Assembly (NCBI GenBank): GCA_001802455.1
Contig: MGXZ01000024.1
Coordinates: forward strand, 1 to 64,000
Length of the DNA stretch: 64,000 nt
Reading direction: 5' to 3'
From: Gammaproteobacteria bacterium RIFCSPHIGHO2_12_FULL_39_24
Lineage (GTDB): Bacteria > Pseudomonadota > Gammaproteobacteria > Coxiellales > Coxiellaceae
This document shows, piece by piece, positions 18,020-26,662 of the stretch. The position numbers and the translations under genes were made by a program. Within the stretch, counting starts at the first letter, position 1, and each line of letters begins with the position of its first letter. The notes beneath the pieces were generated by a model. The model did no database searches. It was not told where the DNA came from and saw only the letters and a list, made by a program, of their open reading frames with translations.

Positions 18020-19126
18020 TTACAACCGCATTGGCATCACAACAAAAATACTACTGTCTTCGTTGCCAGGCTCATCCATGCGCAGACTGCTGTTGGTGTC
18101 GATAAACGTCAAGCGAATCGACCCCGCTTTCACAACGCTCAACACATCCAGCAAATAAGTAATATTAAATCCGATATCTAAATTCTCACCGTGATAGTGA
18201 ATATCTATTTCTTCTTCCGCTGCTTCATGCTCTGGATTATTCGCCATTAACTTTAAATTACCGGATTGCAACTCAATTCTCACGCCGCGCACTTTGTCAT
18301 GACACAAAATTGCCGTGCGCAATAAGGCTTGTTTTAACGTATCACGATCCACTAAAACTGTTTTGTCTCCCATTTTTGGGATCACGCGTTGGTAATCGGG
18401 AAAACGTCCTTCGACTAATTTTGATGTAAAAATAAAATCATCGCTCACGATTCGAATGTGATGATGACCCACTTGCACGGTCAATAATTTTTGAGAATCT
18501 TTTAATAGCCGCATTAATTCCATGACCGCTTTGTATGGAACAATCACCTGTAGACGCGGTGTTTGCACATGAATGAGCATTTGATTGAGTGCCAATCGAT
18601 GTCCGTCGGTTGCAACCACACGCAAATGATTATCAGCAATTTCCATTAACATGCCATTCAAATAATAACGCACATCTTGTTGTGCCATTGCGAAAGCAGT
18701 GCGATGCAATAAGCTTGATAATTCATCTTGTAAAATAGTAAATGTCGCATTTGATTCCGCTGATTCAACACTTGGAAAATCATCTGCAGACAACGTCGAC
18801 ATAGTAAAACGACTGCGTTGTGATGTTAATGTGACGCGATCTTTGTCCTGATATAATTCGATTTGAGCTGATTCTGGCAGCGCTTTACAAATGTCATATA
18901 ATTTTCGCGCAGGCAATGTTAAACGTGTATTAGTATTATTACCGTGCATCAAAGTCGATTGACCAATTAATTCGATTTCCAAATCTGTTCCTGTCACTGA
19001 TAATTGTTTGTCATTCACATGCAACAAAACAGTCGACAAAATCGGCATCGCTTGTTTGTGATCAACCGCGCCGATGACGAGTTGTAATGGTTTTAAAAGT
19101 TGTTCGCGTTGAAGGGTGAGTTTCAT
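18020..19126 (-). CDS. dnaN: DNA polymerase III beta subunit (sliding clamp)
   Basis: DnaN forms the ring-shaped processivity clamp of the replicase. The correct start is the ATG at 19126 ([21 protein letters not shown]), giving 368 residues, the family length. It overlaps the dnaA stop by 4 bases (ATGA), so the two genes are translationally coupled. Typical blocks include [15 protein letters not shown] near residue 75, and the C-terminus IFVVMPMRL. recF, usually next, is not here but about 13 kb away. Confidence 0.96.
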   Translation of the reverse strand: MKLTLQREQLLKPLQLVIGAVDHKQAMPILSTVLLHVNDKQLSVTGTDLEIELIGQSTLMHGNNTNTRLTLPARKLYDICKALPESAQIELYQDKDRVTLTSQRSRFTMSTLSADDFPSVESAESNATFTILQDELSSLLHRTAFAMAQQDVRYYLNGMLMEIADNHLRVVATDGHRLALNQMLIHVQTPRLQVIVPYKAVMELMRLLKDSQKLLTVQVGHHHIRIVSDDFIFTSKLVEGRFPDYQRVIPKMGDKTVLVDRDTLKQALLRTAILCHDKVRGVRIELQSGNLKLMANNPEHEAAEEEIDIHYHGENLDIGFNITYLLDVLSVVKAGSIRLTFIDTNSSLRMDEPGNEDSSIFVVMPMRL

Positions 19127-20520
19127 GCCGACAGTATCCTTATCAAATTCTTCCAATCTTCCTGTAAATCCACCTGTTCGTTCAATAATTCTTTTACTTT
19201 TCGGCAAGCATGCAGAACGGTTGTGTGATCACGTCCGCCAAATGCATCGCCGATTTCGGGCAAGCTGTGCGTTGTTAATTCTTTTGCGAGTGCCATCGCC
19301 ATTTGACGCGGACGAGTGACAGAACGATTGCGGCGTTTTGATAAAATATCCGCGACTTTAATTTTATAATATTCCGACACAGTGCGTTGAATATTTTCGA
19401 TCGTGACTAATTTTGCTTGCAATGTTAATAAATCTTTTAGCGCTTCACGTACAAAATCAACGGTGATATCGCGACGGGTAAAATGCGCATTCGCAATCAC
19501 GCGTTTTAATGCACCCTCTAATTCACGCACGTTGGATTGAATATGTTTTGCAATAAAAAAAGCAACGTCACTGGATAAATTCACCTTTGATTGCTCAGCC
19601 TTTGTCATTAAAATGGCCACGCGCGTTTCTAATTCAGGTGGTTCAATGGCAATGGTTAATCCCCAGCCGAAACGAGATTGCAATCGTTCTTCTAATCCTG
19701 AAATTTCTTTTGGATAACGATCACAAGTTAAAACAATTTGTTGATTGCTTTCAAGCAGTGCATTAAATGTGTGAAAAAACTCTTCTTGCGAACGTTCTTT
19801 TTTTGCAAAAAATTGAATATCATCAATTAACAAACAATTCACCGAGCGATAAAATTTTTTAAAATCATTCATGGCATTGTGTTGCAGCGCTTTAATCATA
19901 TCAGCAACGAAACGTTCAGAATGTAAATATAAAATTTTCGCTTTGGGATTTTTTTCTAAAATATAATTTCCCATTGCTTGCGATAAATGCGTTTTACCCA
20001 AACCAACGCCGCCATATAAAAATAAGGGATTGTACGCTTGTCCTGGATTTTCGGCGACTTGCATTGCTGCCGCGCGCGCGAGCTGATTGGATTTTCCTTC
20101 TACGAAATTATCAAAACGAAATAGCGGATTGAGGTTGCTTTGATGTGGCGTGAAAGAAGCATGCGTGTGTGAGGAGCGTGACACAGTATGAGTTGGCGCA
20201 TCATGTCGCACACTGATGTTGCTAATACTGCCGCCATTTCTACCTTCGTCGTCCTCTTGTTTTTTAGTCCCAATGCGCAATTTCACAATGGGTGGTTCGC
20301 CTTCGCACAATTCACGTAGTGTATCAGTAATTTTTGCTAAAAAATGTTCGTTCACCCAATCCAAGACAAATTGATTTGGCGCCAATAAGGTCAGCGTATT
20401 TTTGTTCATTTCAGCATGCAATGGGCGCAGCCAAGTACTAAATTTTTGCTGCGGAATTTCCTCGCGCAAATAATTTAAACATTTATCCCAGAGAGTTAAC
20501 ACTTCGATTGTTTCCGACAT
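19123..20520 (-). CDS. dnaA: chromosomal replication initiator DnaA
   Basis: DnaA binds DnaA boxes at oriC and opens the origin. The 465-residue product has the N-terminal DnaB-interacting domain ([24 protein letters not shown]), Walker [14 protein letters not shown] near residue 168, Walker [11 protein letters not shown] near 230, and the C-terminal DNA-binding signature [15 protein letters not shown] near 430. Domain II is short. The gene lies only 41 bases after pyrB, which leaves no room for an origin directly upstream. Transcription may read through from algH-ruvX-pyrB. Confidence 0.97.
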   Translation of the reverse strand: MSETIEVLTLWDKCLNYLREEIPQQKFSTWLRPLHAEMNKNTLTLLAPNQFVLDWVNEHFLAKITDTLRELCEGEPPIVKLRIGTKKQEDDEGRNGGSISNISVRHDAPTHTVSRSSHTHASFTPHQSNLNPLFRFDNFVEGKSNQLARAAAMQVAENPGQAYNPLFLYGGVGLGKTHLSQAMGNYILEKNPKAKILYLHSERFVADMIKALQHNAMNDFKKFYRSVNCLLIDDIQFFAKKERSQEEFFHTFNALLESNQQIVLTCDRYPKEISGLEERLQSRFGWGLTIAIEPPELETRVAILMTKAEQSKVNLSSDVAFFIAKHIQSNVRELEGALKRVIANAHFTRRDITVDFVREALKDLLTLQAKLVTIENIQRTVSEYYKIKVADILSKRRNRSVTRPRQMAMALAKELTTHSLPEIGDAFGGRDHTTVLHACRKVKELLNEQVDLQEDWKNLIRILSA

Positions 20521-20561
20521 TGATCATCCTTGAAGTTTGTGGGAATGCGTGCCACACCCAC

Positions 20562-21485
20562 TCACATCAGCATTTCCAGCACCGCCATCCGTACCGCCAC
20601 TGAATTTCGCGTCTGCTGCAGAATAACAGATTGCGATCCATCTGCAACAGAAGATTCAATTTCAATACCGCGATTCATCGGTCCAGGATGCATGACCATT
20701 GCAGTGGGTTTTGCGAGCGCTAATTTTTCTTCAGTTAATCCAAATTGTTTAAAATAATGATCATCTTTCGGATGTAATTTTGTGTCAATCCTTTCCTTTT
20801 GAATGCGCAATGTGTAAATAATATCAACATTTTTTAATCCTGATTCCATTGAATGGACTATTTCCACATGACTGAATTCCGTATCCGACGGTGTAAAATA
20901 ATCGGGCGCGATGATGCGAATATTTTTCACCCCCATCAAATTTAATCCGATGATTAACGAGCGCGCAACACGTGAGTGAGCAATGTCGCCCACAATGGCC
21001 ACCGTCAATTTTGAAAAATCAGAAAAGTGTTGGCGAATGGTTAATAAATCCAATAATGTTTGTGTGGGATGTTCATTGCTGCCATCTCCTGCATTCACAA
21101 CACTGATTTCTGTTTTTACTTCTGCTGCTAAAAATTGCGCGAGATGATTATCAGGGTGACGAATCACTAACAGCGATGCACCCATTGCTTCGAGATTGCG
21201 AACGGTATCAATTATTATTTCGCCTTTTGCTGCTGATGATTGCTTCATGTCAGGTGATAACACAATGGCACCCAAACGATGCGCTGCAATTTCAAATGAA
21301 TTGCGTGTGCGCGTGCTGGGTTCAAAAAATAAATTCACAATAACTTTGCCATGCAATGTGTTGAGCACGGATTGTTTTGCAATGACGGTTTTTAAAAAAT
21401 AATCTGCACGATTGAGTAAGTACGTAATTTGTTTTACATCAAGTGATTGCATGGTGAGGAGGTGGTGGAGTTTGGGGGGGGTCAT
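20562..21485 (-). CDS. pyrB: aspartate carbamoyltransferase catalytic chain
   Basis: PyrB makes carbamoyl-aspartate in pyrimidine synthesis. The 307-residue product has FFEPSTRTRNSFE near residue 53 (carbamoyl-phosphate site), NAGDGSNEHPTQTLLD near 131 and HPGPMNRGIEIESSVADG near 268. The last motif is typical of Pseudomonas-type chains that assemble with PyrC-like proteins rather than with PyrI. The start is uncertain: the ATG at 21485 has no ribosome-binding site and is followed at once by a run of eight C. A second ATG lies at 21452. The neighbour order algH-ruvX-pyrB is known from Pseudomonas, but pyrR is absent here. Confidence 0.95.
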   Translation of the reverse strand: MTPPKLHHLLTMQSLDVKQITYLLNRADYFLKTVIAKQSVLNTLHGKVIVNLFFEPSTRTRNSFEIAAHRLGAIVLSPDMKQSSAAKGEIIIDTVRNLEAMGASLLVIRHPDNHLAQFLAAEVKTEISVVNAGDGSNEHPTQTLLDLLTIRQHFSDFSKLTVAIVGDIAHSRVARSLIIGLNLMGVKNIRIIAPDYFTPSDTEFSHVEIVHSMESGLKNVDIIYTLRIQKERIDTKLHPKDDHYFKQFGLTEEKLALAKPTAMVMHPGPMNRGIEIESSVADGSQSVILQQTRNSVAVRMAVLEMLM

Positions 21486-21503
21486 ATGGAAGTTATCCGT
21501 TAA

Positions 21504-21950
21504 CTATTTTCCCATCCACGATTCTACAATCAATTTCGCACTCACACTATCAGCGTGTTCAAATCTATCTGCGCCTTTTAACGTGCTGTGCATTTCATTT
21601 TTTGCAGCGACGGTGGTTAATCGTTCATCCACAAAATAAACGGGTAATTGAAATTGTTTTTTTAATTGCTCACCGAAAGCGCGTGCTTGTTTTGTGATTG
21701 GTTGTTCTGTGCCATCCATGTTGAGGGGTAATCCGACAATCAATGCGTCTACACCCCACTCAGTAATTAATTTTTTGATTTCTGACCAATCGGGCGTGCC
21801 GCGATTGGCTTTTAAAATGGTGAGCGGGTTAGCGGAGCGAGTAATAGTTTGACCAATTGCAACACCTATTTTTTTAAAACCGAAATCAAAGCCTAAAACG
21901 ACGTGGATCTGATTTTTTTCTCCCACTCCCACTCCCACTCCCACCCCCAC
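21504..21950 (-). CDS. ruvX: RuvX/YqgF-family Holliday-junction resolvase-like protein
   Basis: The product has the YqgF fold signature LGFDFGFKKIGVAIG, VGLPLNMDGTEQP near residue 73 and VDERLTT near 104, as in proteins tied to 16S rRNA 5'-end maturation and junction resolution. The frame opens with about five Val-Gly units encoded by GTGGGA hexamers. Any of several GTG codons could start, and the preceding GGGAG units look like ribosome-binding sites. The first GTG at 21950 is 3 bases after the algH stop. Length from there is 148 residues, about 10 more than usual. Confidence 0.93.
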   Translation of the reverse strand: MGVGVGVGVGEKNQIHVVLGFDFGFKKIGVAIGQTITRSANPLTILKANRGTPDWSEIKKLITEWGVDALIVGLPLNMDGTEQPITKQARAFGEQLKKQFQLPVYFVDERLTTVAAKNEMHSTLKGADRFEHADSVSAKLIVESWMGK

Positions 21951-21951
21951 T
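21922..21951. repeat. hexanucleotide tandem repeat at the ruvX start
   Basis: Five units of CCCACT (one is CCCACC) lie across the ruvX start. On the coding strand they read AGTGGG, offering alternating GTG codons and GGGAG Shine-Dalgarno-like sequences. Changes in unit number would keep the frame. Confidence 0.85.
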
Positions 21952-21953
21952 AT

Positions 21954-22511
21954 TCACGCATGACCAGACTGCGACGATAATTTATTTAAATCAATCCCAA
22001 TCGATTTTGCGGCAGTGGCCCAGCGTTGCGCAATCGGCGTGTTAAATATAATTTTTTTTTCCAGCGGGCAAAGCAACCAATCATTGCGTTGGATTTCATT
22101 TTCAAGTTGTCCGAGTTCCCACGCTGAATAACCCAGCACAACCATGTAATGATCAGGTCCGCGGCCAGAAGCAATGTCTTGTAGAATTTCGCGCGAGGTT
22201 GAGATAGTAACTTCACTATCATCATCTGATTCTGCCAAACTCATGCGGTCATGGATCACAAATCCTTGATCAGGACCAATTGGGCCGCCAGAAAATACAG
22301 GCGCATCTTGAACACGGTCATCTTTAACATCAATCGTGAGATGTTCCATCACGTTACCGAGCGTGGCTGACAGCGGTTTGTTAATGGTAAAACCAAGCAC
22401 GCCCGTTGTGTCAGAATGTTCGTAAATATACACAACTGATTTGGAGAAAAAATCACCCCGCAACGATGGCATGGCGATCAGTAAATGATTTTTAAAATTA
22501 TTAACTTGCAT
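21954..22511 (-). CDS. algH: YqgE/AlgH family protein
   Basis: The 185-residue product is of the YqgE/AlgH (DUF179) family: NHLLIAMPSLRGDFFSKSVVYI at the start, GVLGFTINKPL near residue 40, FSGGPIGPDQGFVIHD near 75 and GYSAWELGQLENE near 130. The ATG at 22511 has AGGAA upstream and fits the family start. AlgH was named as an alginate regulator in Pseudomonas, but the molecular role is unclear. It leads the operon with ruvX and pyrB. Confidence 0.94.
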   Translation of the reverse strand: MQVNNFKNHLLIAMPSLRGDFFSKSVVYIYEHSDTTGVLGFTINKPLSATLGNVMEHLTIDVKDDRVQDAPVFSGGPIGPDQGFVIHDRMSLAESDDDSEVTISTSREILQDIASGRGPDHYMVVLGYSAWELGQLENEIQRNDWLLCPLEKKIIFNTPIAQRWATAAKSIGIDLNKLSSQSGHA

Positions 22512-22566
22512 CGTTTGTTCCTGACTAGCGCGAAAGTATAACAGGAACAATTGAGCTGCGCACGCA

Positions 22567-22950
22567 TCACTTCGATTGGGTTATGTTGGCGGGAATCTCC
22601 TCCCATATCGCTCTAATTTTAGCTTCAGTGTCAGCTTTAGCTTTAGCTTCAGCTTCAGTGTTAGCGGGGATGCGAGTATTCCATATGTTGGGAGTAACAT
22701 GAGGTGGTGCAGAAGGGGCAGGAGGAGGAGAGTTGTTGCTTGTTGCAGTGGCTGCATCTCCTCCCATATGTCGTTTCTGCCACGCATTCAATATATGAAT
22801 TCTATTGCTAACGTGATCTTCCCAATTCTCAACTATAGTTTTACATGCTAAACAGTTGTAGTGTACTGTGAGACAACCCTTTCCGCTTGACACTATCCGT
22901 GTTTCTCGTAACTCTAAATCTGTAACTGTAGTGCGGCGCGTACAGTGCAT
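22567..22950 (-). CDS. hypothetical protein with C2H2-like cysteine/histidine motif
   Basis: The 127-residue protein has a Cys-x2-Cys-x9-His-x5-His arrangement (NCLACKTIVENWEDHVSNRIH, residues 32-51) resembling a short C2H2 zinc finger; the usual C2H2 spacing is 12 rather than 9. After it comes a proline/asparagine-rich linker and an Ala/Glu/Lys-rich stretch (AEAKAKADTEAK) encoded by hexamer repeats near 22620-22665. Zinc binding is a guess from spacing. Eukaryotic-like fingers in host-associated bacteria are sometimes effectors. The family is not recognised. Confidence 0.5.
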   Translation of the reverse strand: MHCTRRTTVTDLELRETRIVSSGKGCLTVHYNCLACKTIVENWEDHVSNRIHILNAWQKRHMGGDAATATSNNSPPPAPSAPPHVTPNIWNTRIPANTEAEAKAKADTEAKIRAIWEEIPANITQSK

Positions 22951-23002
22951 ATGTTTCCCCCACTTTTTATCAAAATCTATAGATAACCCTAACAGAAAAA
23001 TA

Positions 23003-24220
23003 TTAATGGAACCTTAGTTTAATAATACAAAAATAGGCGGTTATTAACGCGACGACACTTAACACTAAAAAATACAGTGGCATTGGAAAGAGTGTTTTAT
23101 TCGTTAAGTAACCCATTCCCCATGTGATTGCAGAAATCATCACATAATACAATAAACCAAACAATGCTCCCGCCGTTCCAATAGCTGATTGATATTTTAC
23201 TAACGCAAAACTTAATGTTAATGGCACAACAAAACCAAATGCGGCCAGCACAATTCCCATCATGGGCAAAATAATTAATACAGTTGATAATATTATATTT
23301 TTTGTGTTAATCATGTGAGCGGTTGCAGCAATCGATAACAGTAAACTACCCGCGATCATGATCATGCAGCCAAAAAATAACATTTTTTCGCGACTCCAAC
23401 GATGCATCAATTTTCTTGCCGAAATACTGCCACACAATGAAGCCAACGCTATCAATAATCCGAGTTTTCCAAACTCACTGGGCGATAATCCCAAGTATTT
23501 TATAAAAATAAAAGGACCTTCCGCGTAATAGCTAAACAACATGCCATTACTGATCGCAATTAATATGGCGCATCCGATGAGATGGCTATCTGACATCATA
23601 TTTTTTAATGTGCCAATAATGCTGGGTAATTTTACCTGTGTTTTAACGCTGGTTTCAGGCAGTTTTATGCAAGCAAACGCAATCAAACTGATTCCAATAC
23701 CAAATAATAAAATAAAATTACTTTGCCAATGAAACCATTCTGTTAAATATCCACCGACAAAAGGACCCACCGTAATTGAAAAGGCCATGACAAAACCGCT
23801 CGTCGCATAAAATTGATTACGTTTTTGCTCGACCATCGATTCTCGGGCAATGGTTTGAATTAACACCGAACCGCAACTGGCACCCAATCCTTGAATAAAC
23901 CGAGTACTTAACAGCCAAGCGATATCGTGCGCAAAAATGCACAACAAACTTGCGAGCGTATAAACAATTAATCCTGATATCATCGCCGGTTTTCTGCCAA
24001 TATGATCAGACAGTCTTCCCCATAAAAATACGCCGAACGCAAAACCGATAAAGTAAATACTCAACGTCCATTGGACATACGCATTGTGGGTATGTAAAAA
24101 ATCAGCAATGGAGGGTAGTGCTGGCGAGTAAATATTTTCACCCAGTTGTGAAAATCCAATTAACGGTAGCAATAACCAAATGGGCGGTGCTGCGGGTTTG
24201 TTTTGGGCAATCTTATTCAT
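23003..24220 (-). CDS. MFS drug efflux transporter (Bcr/CflA type)
   Basis: The 405-residue integral membrane protein has about 12 hydrophobic helices. The loop 2-3 signature GRLSDHIGRKPAMISGL near residue 68 and the helix-4 region STRFIQGLGASCGSVLIQTIARE near 105 match the Bcr/CflA drug-resistance branch of the major facilitator superfamily. Probable role is proton-driven export of small toxic compounds; the substrate is unknown. It overlaps the end of the upstream ATPase gene by 8 bases. Confidence 0.88.
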   Translation of the reverse strand: MNKIAQNKPAAPPIWLLLPLIGFSQLGENIYSPALPSIADFLHTHNAYVQWTLSIYFIGFAFGVFLWGRLSDHIGRKPAMISGLIVYTLASLLCIFAHDIAWLLSTRFIQGLGASCGSVLIQTIARESMVEQKRNQFYATSGFVMAFSITVGPFVGGYLTEWFHWQSNFILLFGIGISLIAFACIKLPETSVKTQVKLPSIIGTLKNMMSDSHLIGCAILIAISNGMLFSYYAEGPFIFIKYLGLSPSEFGKLGLLIALASLCGSISARKLMHRWSREKMLFFGCMIMIAGSLLLSIAATAHMINTKNIILSTVLIILPMMGIVLAAFGFVVPLTLSFALVKYQSAIGTAGALFGLLYYVMISAITWGMGYLTNKTLFPMPLYFLVLSVVALITAYFCIIKLRFH

Positions 24221-25550
24221 TGCGAACCACTGTGTCTACAATCCGATTTAATTCAGAAATCATATAAAGTGGTAGCGACAATATTTTTCCATCAAAACGC
24301 AAGGGTTCTTCTGAAATTTTAATGCCAATAGCACTCTTGTGTTTATCAATGAATGCGTGCAATGAGCGCAAACGCCCTGTTTTTCCGGCTTTTACTTCAA
24401 TGGGCAAAATATTTTTTTGATGTTGAATAATATAATCTATTTCAGCTGAGTCGTTGCGTTTATTTTGTTGCCAAAAATATAACGCAGGTTCATAAAAATT
24501 AGGTTGTGTTGCAATTAATTCTTGTCCGACAAACTGTTCTGCAAGAGCACCGTCATTTGTCAATAATAAATTATCTTGCATTAATACAGTTGCATTTAAT
24601 TGTGTTCCAAAATTAACGAATCCCACATCAACCAATAATATTTTAAATTTCTTTTCGTTGATTGCAGCGTTTAAGGGTAATGAATTTGCTTTCGTTTCAT
24701 AAATGGGCAACAGCAAACCTGCTTGAATTAACAACTGTAGCGCTATTTTTAATGATCGACTTTGCGCATCAGGATCAACATCGCTATATTTAAAATGCTT
24801 TGCAATTAAGGTGGGCGCTTTTTCAAAAATACGACGACAATGTTGTTGATTGGCGCGACTCGCATATTTTCCGAAATCATTACGATAGGTGTTTAATAAA
24901 AACGCCTGTATTTCCTGACAGCGAAGTAATGATTCACCATTAATATAAGCTTGAACGACTGCCGGCATACCACCTAAAACAAAAAATAATTTAAGATGTT
25001 TTAACAATTGGTCATGTGCAACGGAATCAACACCGGAAGTAATATTGGCTTGTAATAGATGTTGAATTAATTTTTCATATCCTAATGCATTTAAAAACTC
25101 ACTGAAATTGAGTGGATACATATATAAAAATTCAATACGGCCAACGGGCATTCGAAATTCCGCTTCATTTAAAGTGAATTCTAATAATGATCCAGCGCCG
25201 ATAATATGCAGCGTTGCGTAGCGTTCTTTAAAATAGCGTAATGATTGAATTGCTTCTGAGCATTCCTGTATTTCATCTAAAAATAATAATGTTTTTCCGG
25301 CAACAATATTTTTTTTAGAAATAAACTCCAGGCGTTCAAGAATGATTTTGGGATCCAGTGTTGAAAAACACGATTTATACTCCGGCTGTATTTCAAAATT
25401 AATCATGAGATAGTCTTCGAATTCCGTTTTGGCGAATAATTCAATGATGTACGTTTTGCCAATTTGGCGCGCACCGCGTACGAGCAGAGGCATTCTGGAT
25501 GGTGAGATTTCCCATCTTTTTAAATGGGTATAAATTTGGCGTCGCATCAT
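24213..25550 (-). CDS. AAA+ ATPase with DUF4143 domain
   Basis: The 445-residue protein has Walker A LVRGARQIGKTYI near residue 23, Walker B TLLFLDEIQEC near 88, and sensor-like HIIGAGSLLEF near 115. The C-terminal half ends with a DUF4143/PD-(D/E)XK-like signature (AEIDYIIQHQKNILPIEVKAGKTG). This family (AAA_14 plus DUF4143) is common in accessory DNA of bacteria and archaea, and its biological role is not settled. A second, divergent member lies at 39978-41117. Both flank the accessory island with the giant gene. Confidence 0.88.
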   Translation of the reverse strand: MMRRQIYTHLKRWEISPSRMPLLVRGARQIGKTYIIELFAKTEFEDYLMINFEIQPEYKSCFSTLDPKIILERLEFISKKNIVAGKTLLFLDEIQECSEAIQSLRYFKERYATLHIIGAGSLLEFTLNEAEFRMPVGRIEFLYMYPLNFSEFLNALGYEKLIQHLLQANITSGVDSVAHDQLLKHLKLFFVLGGMPAVVQAYINGESLLRCQEIQAFLLNTYRNDFGKYASRANQQHCRRIFEKAPTLIAKHFKYSDVDPDAQSRSLKIALQLLIQAGLLLPIYETKANSLPLNAAINEKKFKILLVDVGFVNFGTQLNATVLMQDNLLLTNDGALAEQFVGQELIATQPNFYEPALYFWQQNKRNDSAEIDYIIQHQKNILPIEVKAGKTGRLRSLHAFIDKHKSAIGIKISEEPLRFDGKILSLPLYMISELNRIVDTVVRNE

Positions 25551-25857
25551 TTTCTCCGTTAATCGTTGATTATATGCATATAACGCAGAAAATAACTAGT
25601 TAATATCGTATATGATTGAATTTTTATGTAATAAAAGCTCAAGCCGTCATAATGCTTTCTACTGGTAATAGAAGAATAATATATAAATCTTCTATCGCCA
25701 ATGGAAGATATTGCATGCTTATTTCTGCGGCTTGCCCGAGAATAAAAATACGGTATTGCGAAAAAATAACGTGAGGCTAGGATAATAGATTCAATTTGAT
25801 GTATCCATTAAAACTGTTGACAAATGTCAACATCTATTTTACTGTGAGGATACCATT
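25551..25857. other. AT-rich intergenic region with promoter and operator
   Basis: No gene was seen here. It separates the divergent ATPase gene from the HicAB-like pair. It holds a small hairpin (TAGAAGA and TCTTCTA, near 25671-25697) and, at the right end, the operator described separately. Confidence 0.6.
25815..25832. promoter_or_regulatory. operator-like palindrome overlapping a -35 box
   Basis: TGTTGACA and TGTCAACA form a perfect 8-base inverted repeat with a 2-base centre. It contains a consensus -35 TTGACA, and -10-like sequences follow about 15 bases on. It ends 26 bases before the first gene of the HicAB-like pair, so a DNA-binding antitoxin bound here would block transcription. 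The predicted antitoxin has a helix-turn-helix. Confidence 0.6.
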
Positions 25858-26103
25858 ATGCCTCGAAGAAAAAAACATCCGAGTAAAGAAATCGAGGCCG
25901 CTGTTATTACCGCTGAAAAAAATGGGTGGGTGTATAAAAAAACTAGTGGTTCGGCGCACGCATGGGGCAGATTGTTTTGTTCTTTGCGAACACAAGATGG
26001 CTGTATTTTATCCATTTGGTCAACACCCAGAAGCAATGAGGTGCATGCAAAGCAAATTCGAGCACGTGTAAAAAAATGTCCCCATCTTTCAAGAGAAAAA
26101 TAA
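25858..26103 (+). CDS. HicA-like toxin candidate
   Basis: The 81-residue basic protein has the layout of HicA-type mRNA interferases: an N-terminal helix (KEIEAAVITAEKNGWVYKKT), a GSAHAWG strand with His where HicA has its catalytic His, and a C-terminal helix (VHAKQIRARVKKC). Similarity is weak, and I rely on fold order, size and context. A GAGG ribosome-binding site precedes the ATG. The next gene starts 2 bases after its stop and has a possible HicB-like fold with a helix-turn-helix, as expected for a toxin-first HicAB pair. Confidence 0.6.
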   Translation: MPRRKKHPSKEIEAAVITAEKNGWVYKKTSGSAHAWGRLFCSLRTQDGCILSIWSTPRSNEVHAKQIRARVKKCPHLSREK

Positions 26104-26104
26104 A

Positions 26105-26662
26105 ATGAGCGCGTCAAGCAAAAAAAATAAACAGCACCGATTTACGCTTGTCTTAAGCGGTGTAAATAGTGAAACTGAAAGTTTGGAAGATGTTTTGTTT
26201 GAGTCCGGCTGTGATGATGTATTAATTCATTTTCGAAACGGAACTGTTTTTCTCGACTTTGATCGCGAATCTGAAAATTTTGATGATGCGGTTATTGCCG
26301 CAATCAAACAAGTGGAAAATACCGCGTTACCTATTCATGTGGCTCATGTTGCTCCCGATCATTACGTCAGTGAATCTGATGTAGCGAAACGCTTGCATAT
26401 CAAAAGACAGACTGTGTCCTTGTGGTTTAAACGAGAGCGCCATAGTAAACACCCATTCCCTTCTCCAATAATGAAGCTGAATGAAAAATCTCCGTTATGG
26501 CGTTGGAGTGATGTGGTTGAATGGTTGTACCAACAGAAAAAAATTAAAGACGAACAAATACTCAACAACGCGAAATTTATCGAGCATATTAATATTGTTT
26601 TATTAGATCGCGCATTAAATGCAACAAGTTATCGAAGGAAGTTAATAAAAAAATTGAATTAA
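26105..26662 (+). CDS. HicB-like antitoxin candidate with helix-turn-helix
   Basis: Residues 12-78 (FTLVLSGV, then LIHFRNGTVFLDFD and DDAVIAAIKQVE) resemble the partially degenerate RNase H-like fold of HicB-type antitoxins. Residues 88-105 (VSESDVAKRLHIKRQTVSLW) form a clear helix-turn-helix. The 185-residue protein would neutralise the upstream HicA-like product and repress the shared promoter at the palindrome 25815-25832. Its end overlaps the convergent giant gene by 4 bases. The family is inferred from architecture, not from a firm sequence match. Confidence 0.6.
   Translation: MSASSKKNKQHRFTLVLSGVNSETESLEDVLFESGCDDVLIHFRNGTVFLDFDRESENFDDAVIAAIKQVENTALPIHVAHVAPDHYVSESDVAKRLHIKRQTVSLWFKRERHSKHPFPSPIMKLNEKSPLWRWSDVVEWLYQQKKIKDEQILNNAKFIEHINIVLLDRALNATSYRRKLIKKLN

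Noticed and set aside
20521..20561. oriC upstream of dnaA
   Set aside because: The gap is only 41 bases and has no DnaA boxes.
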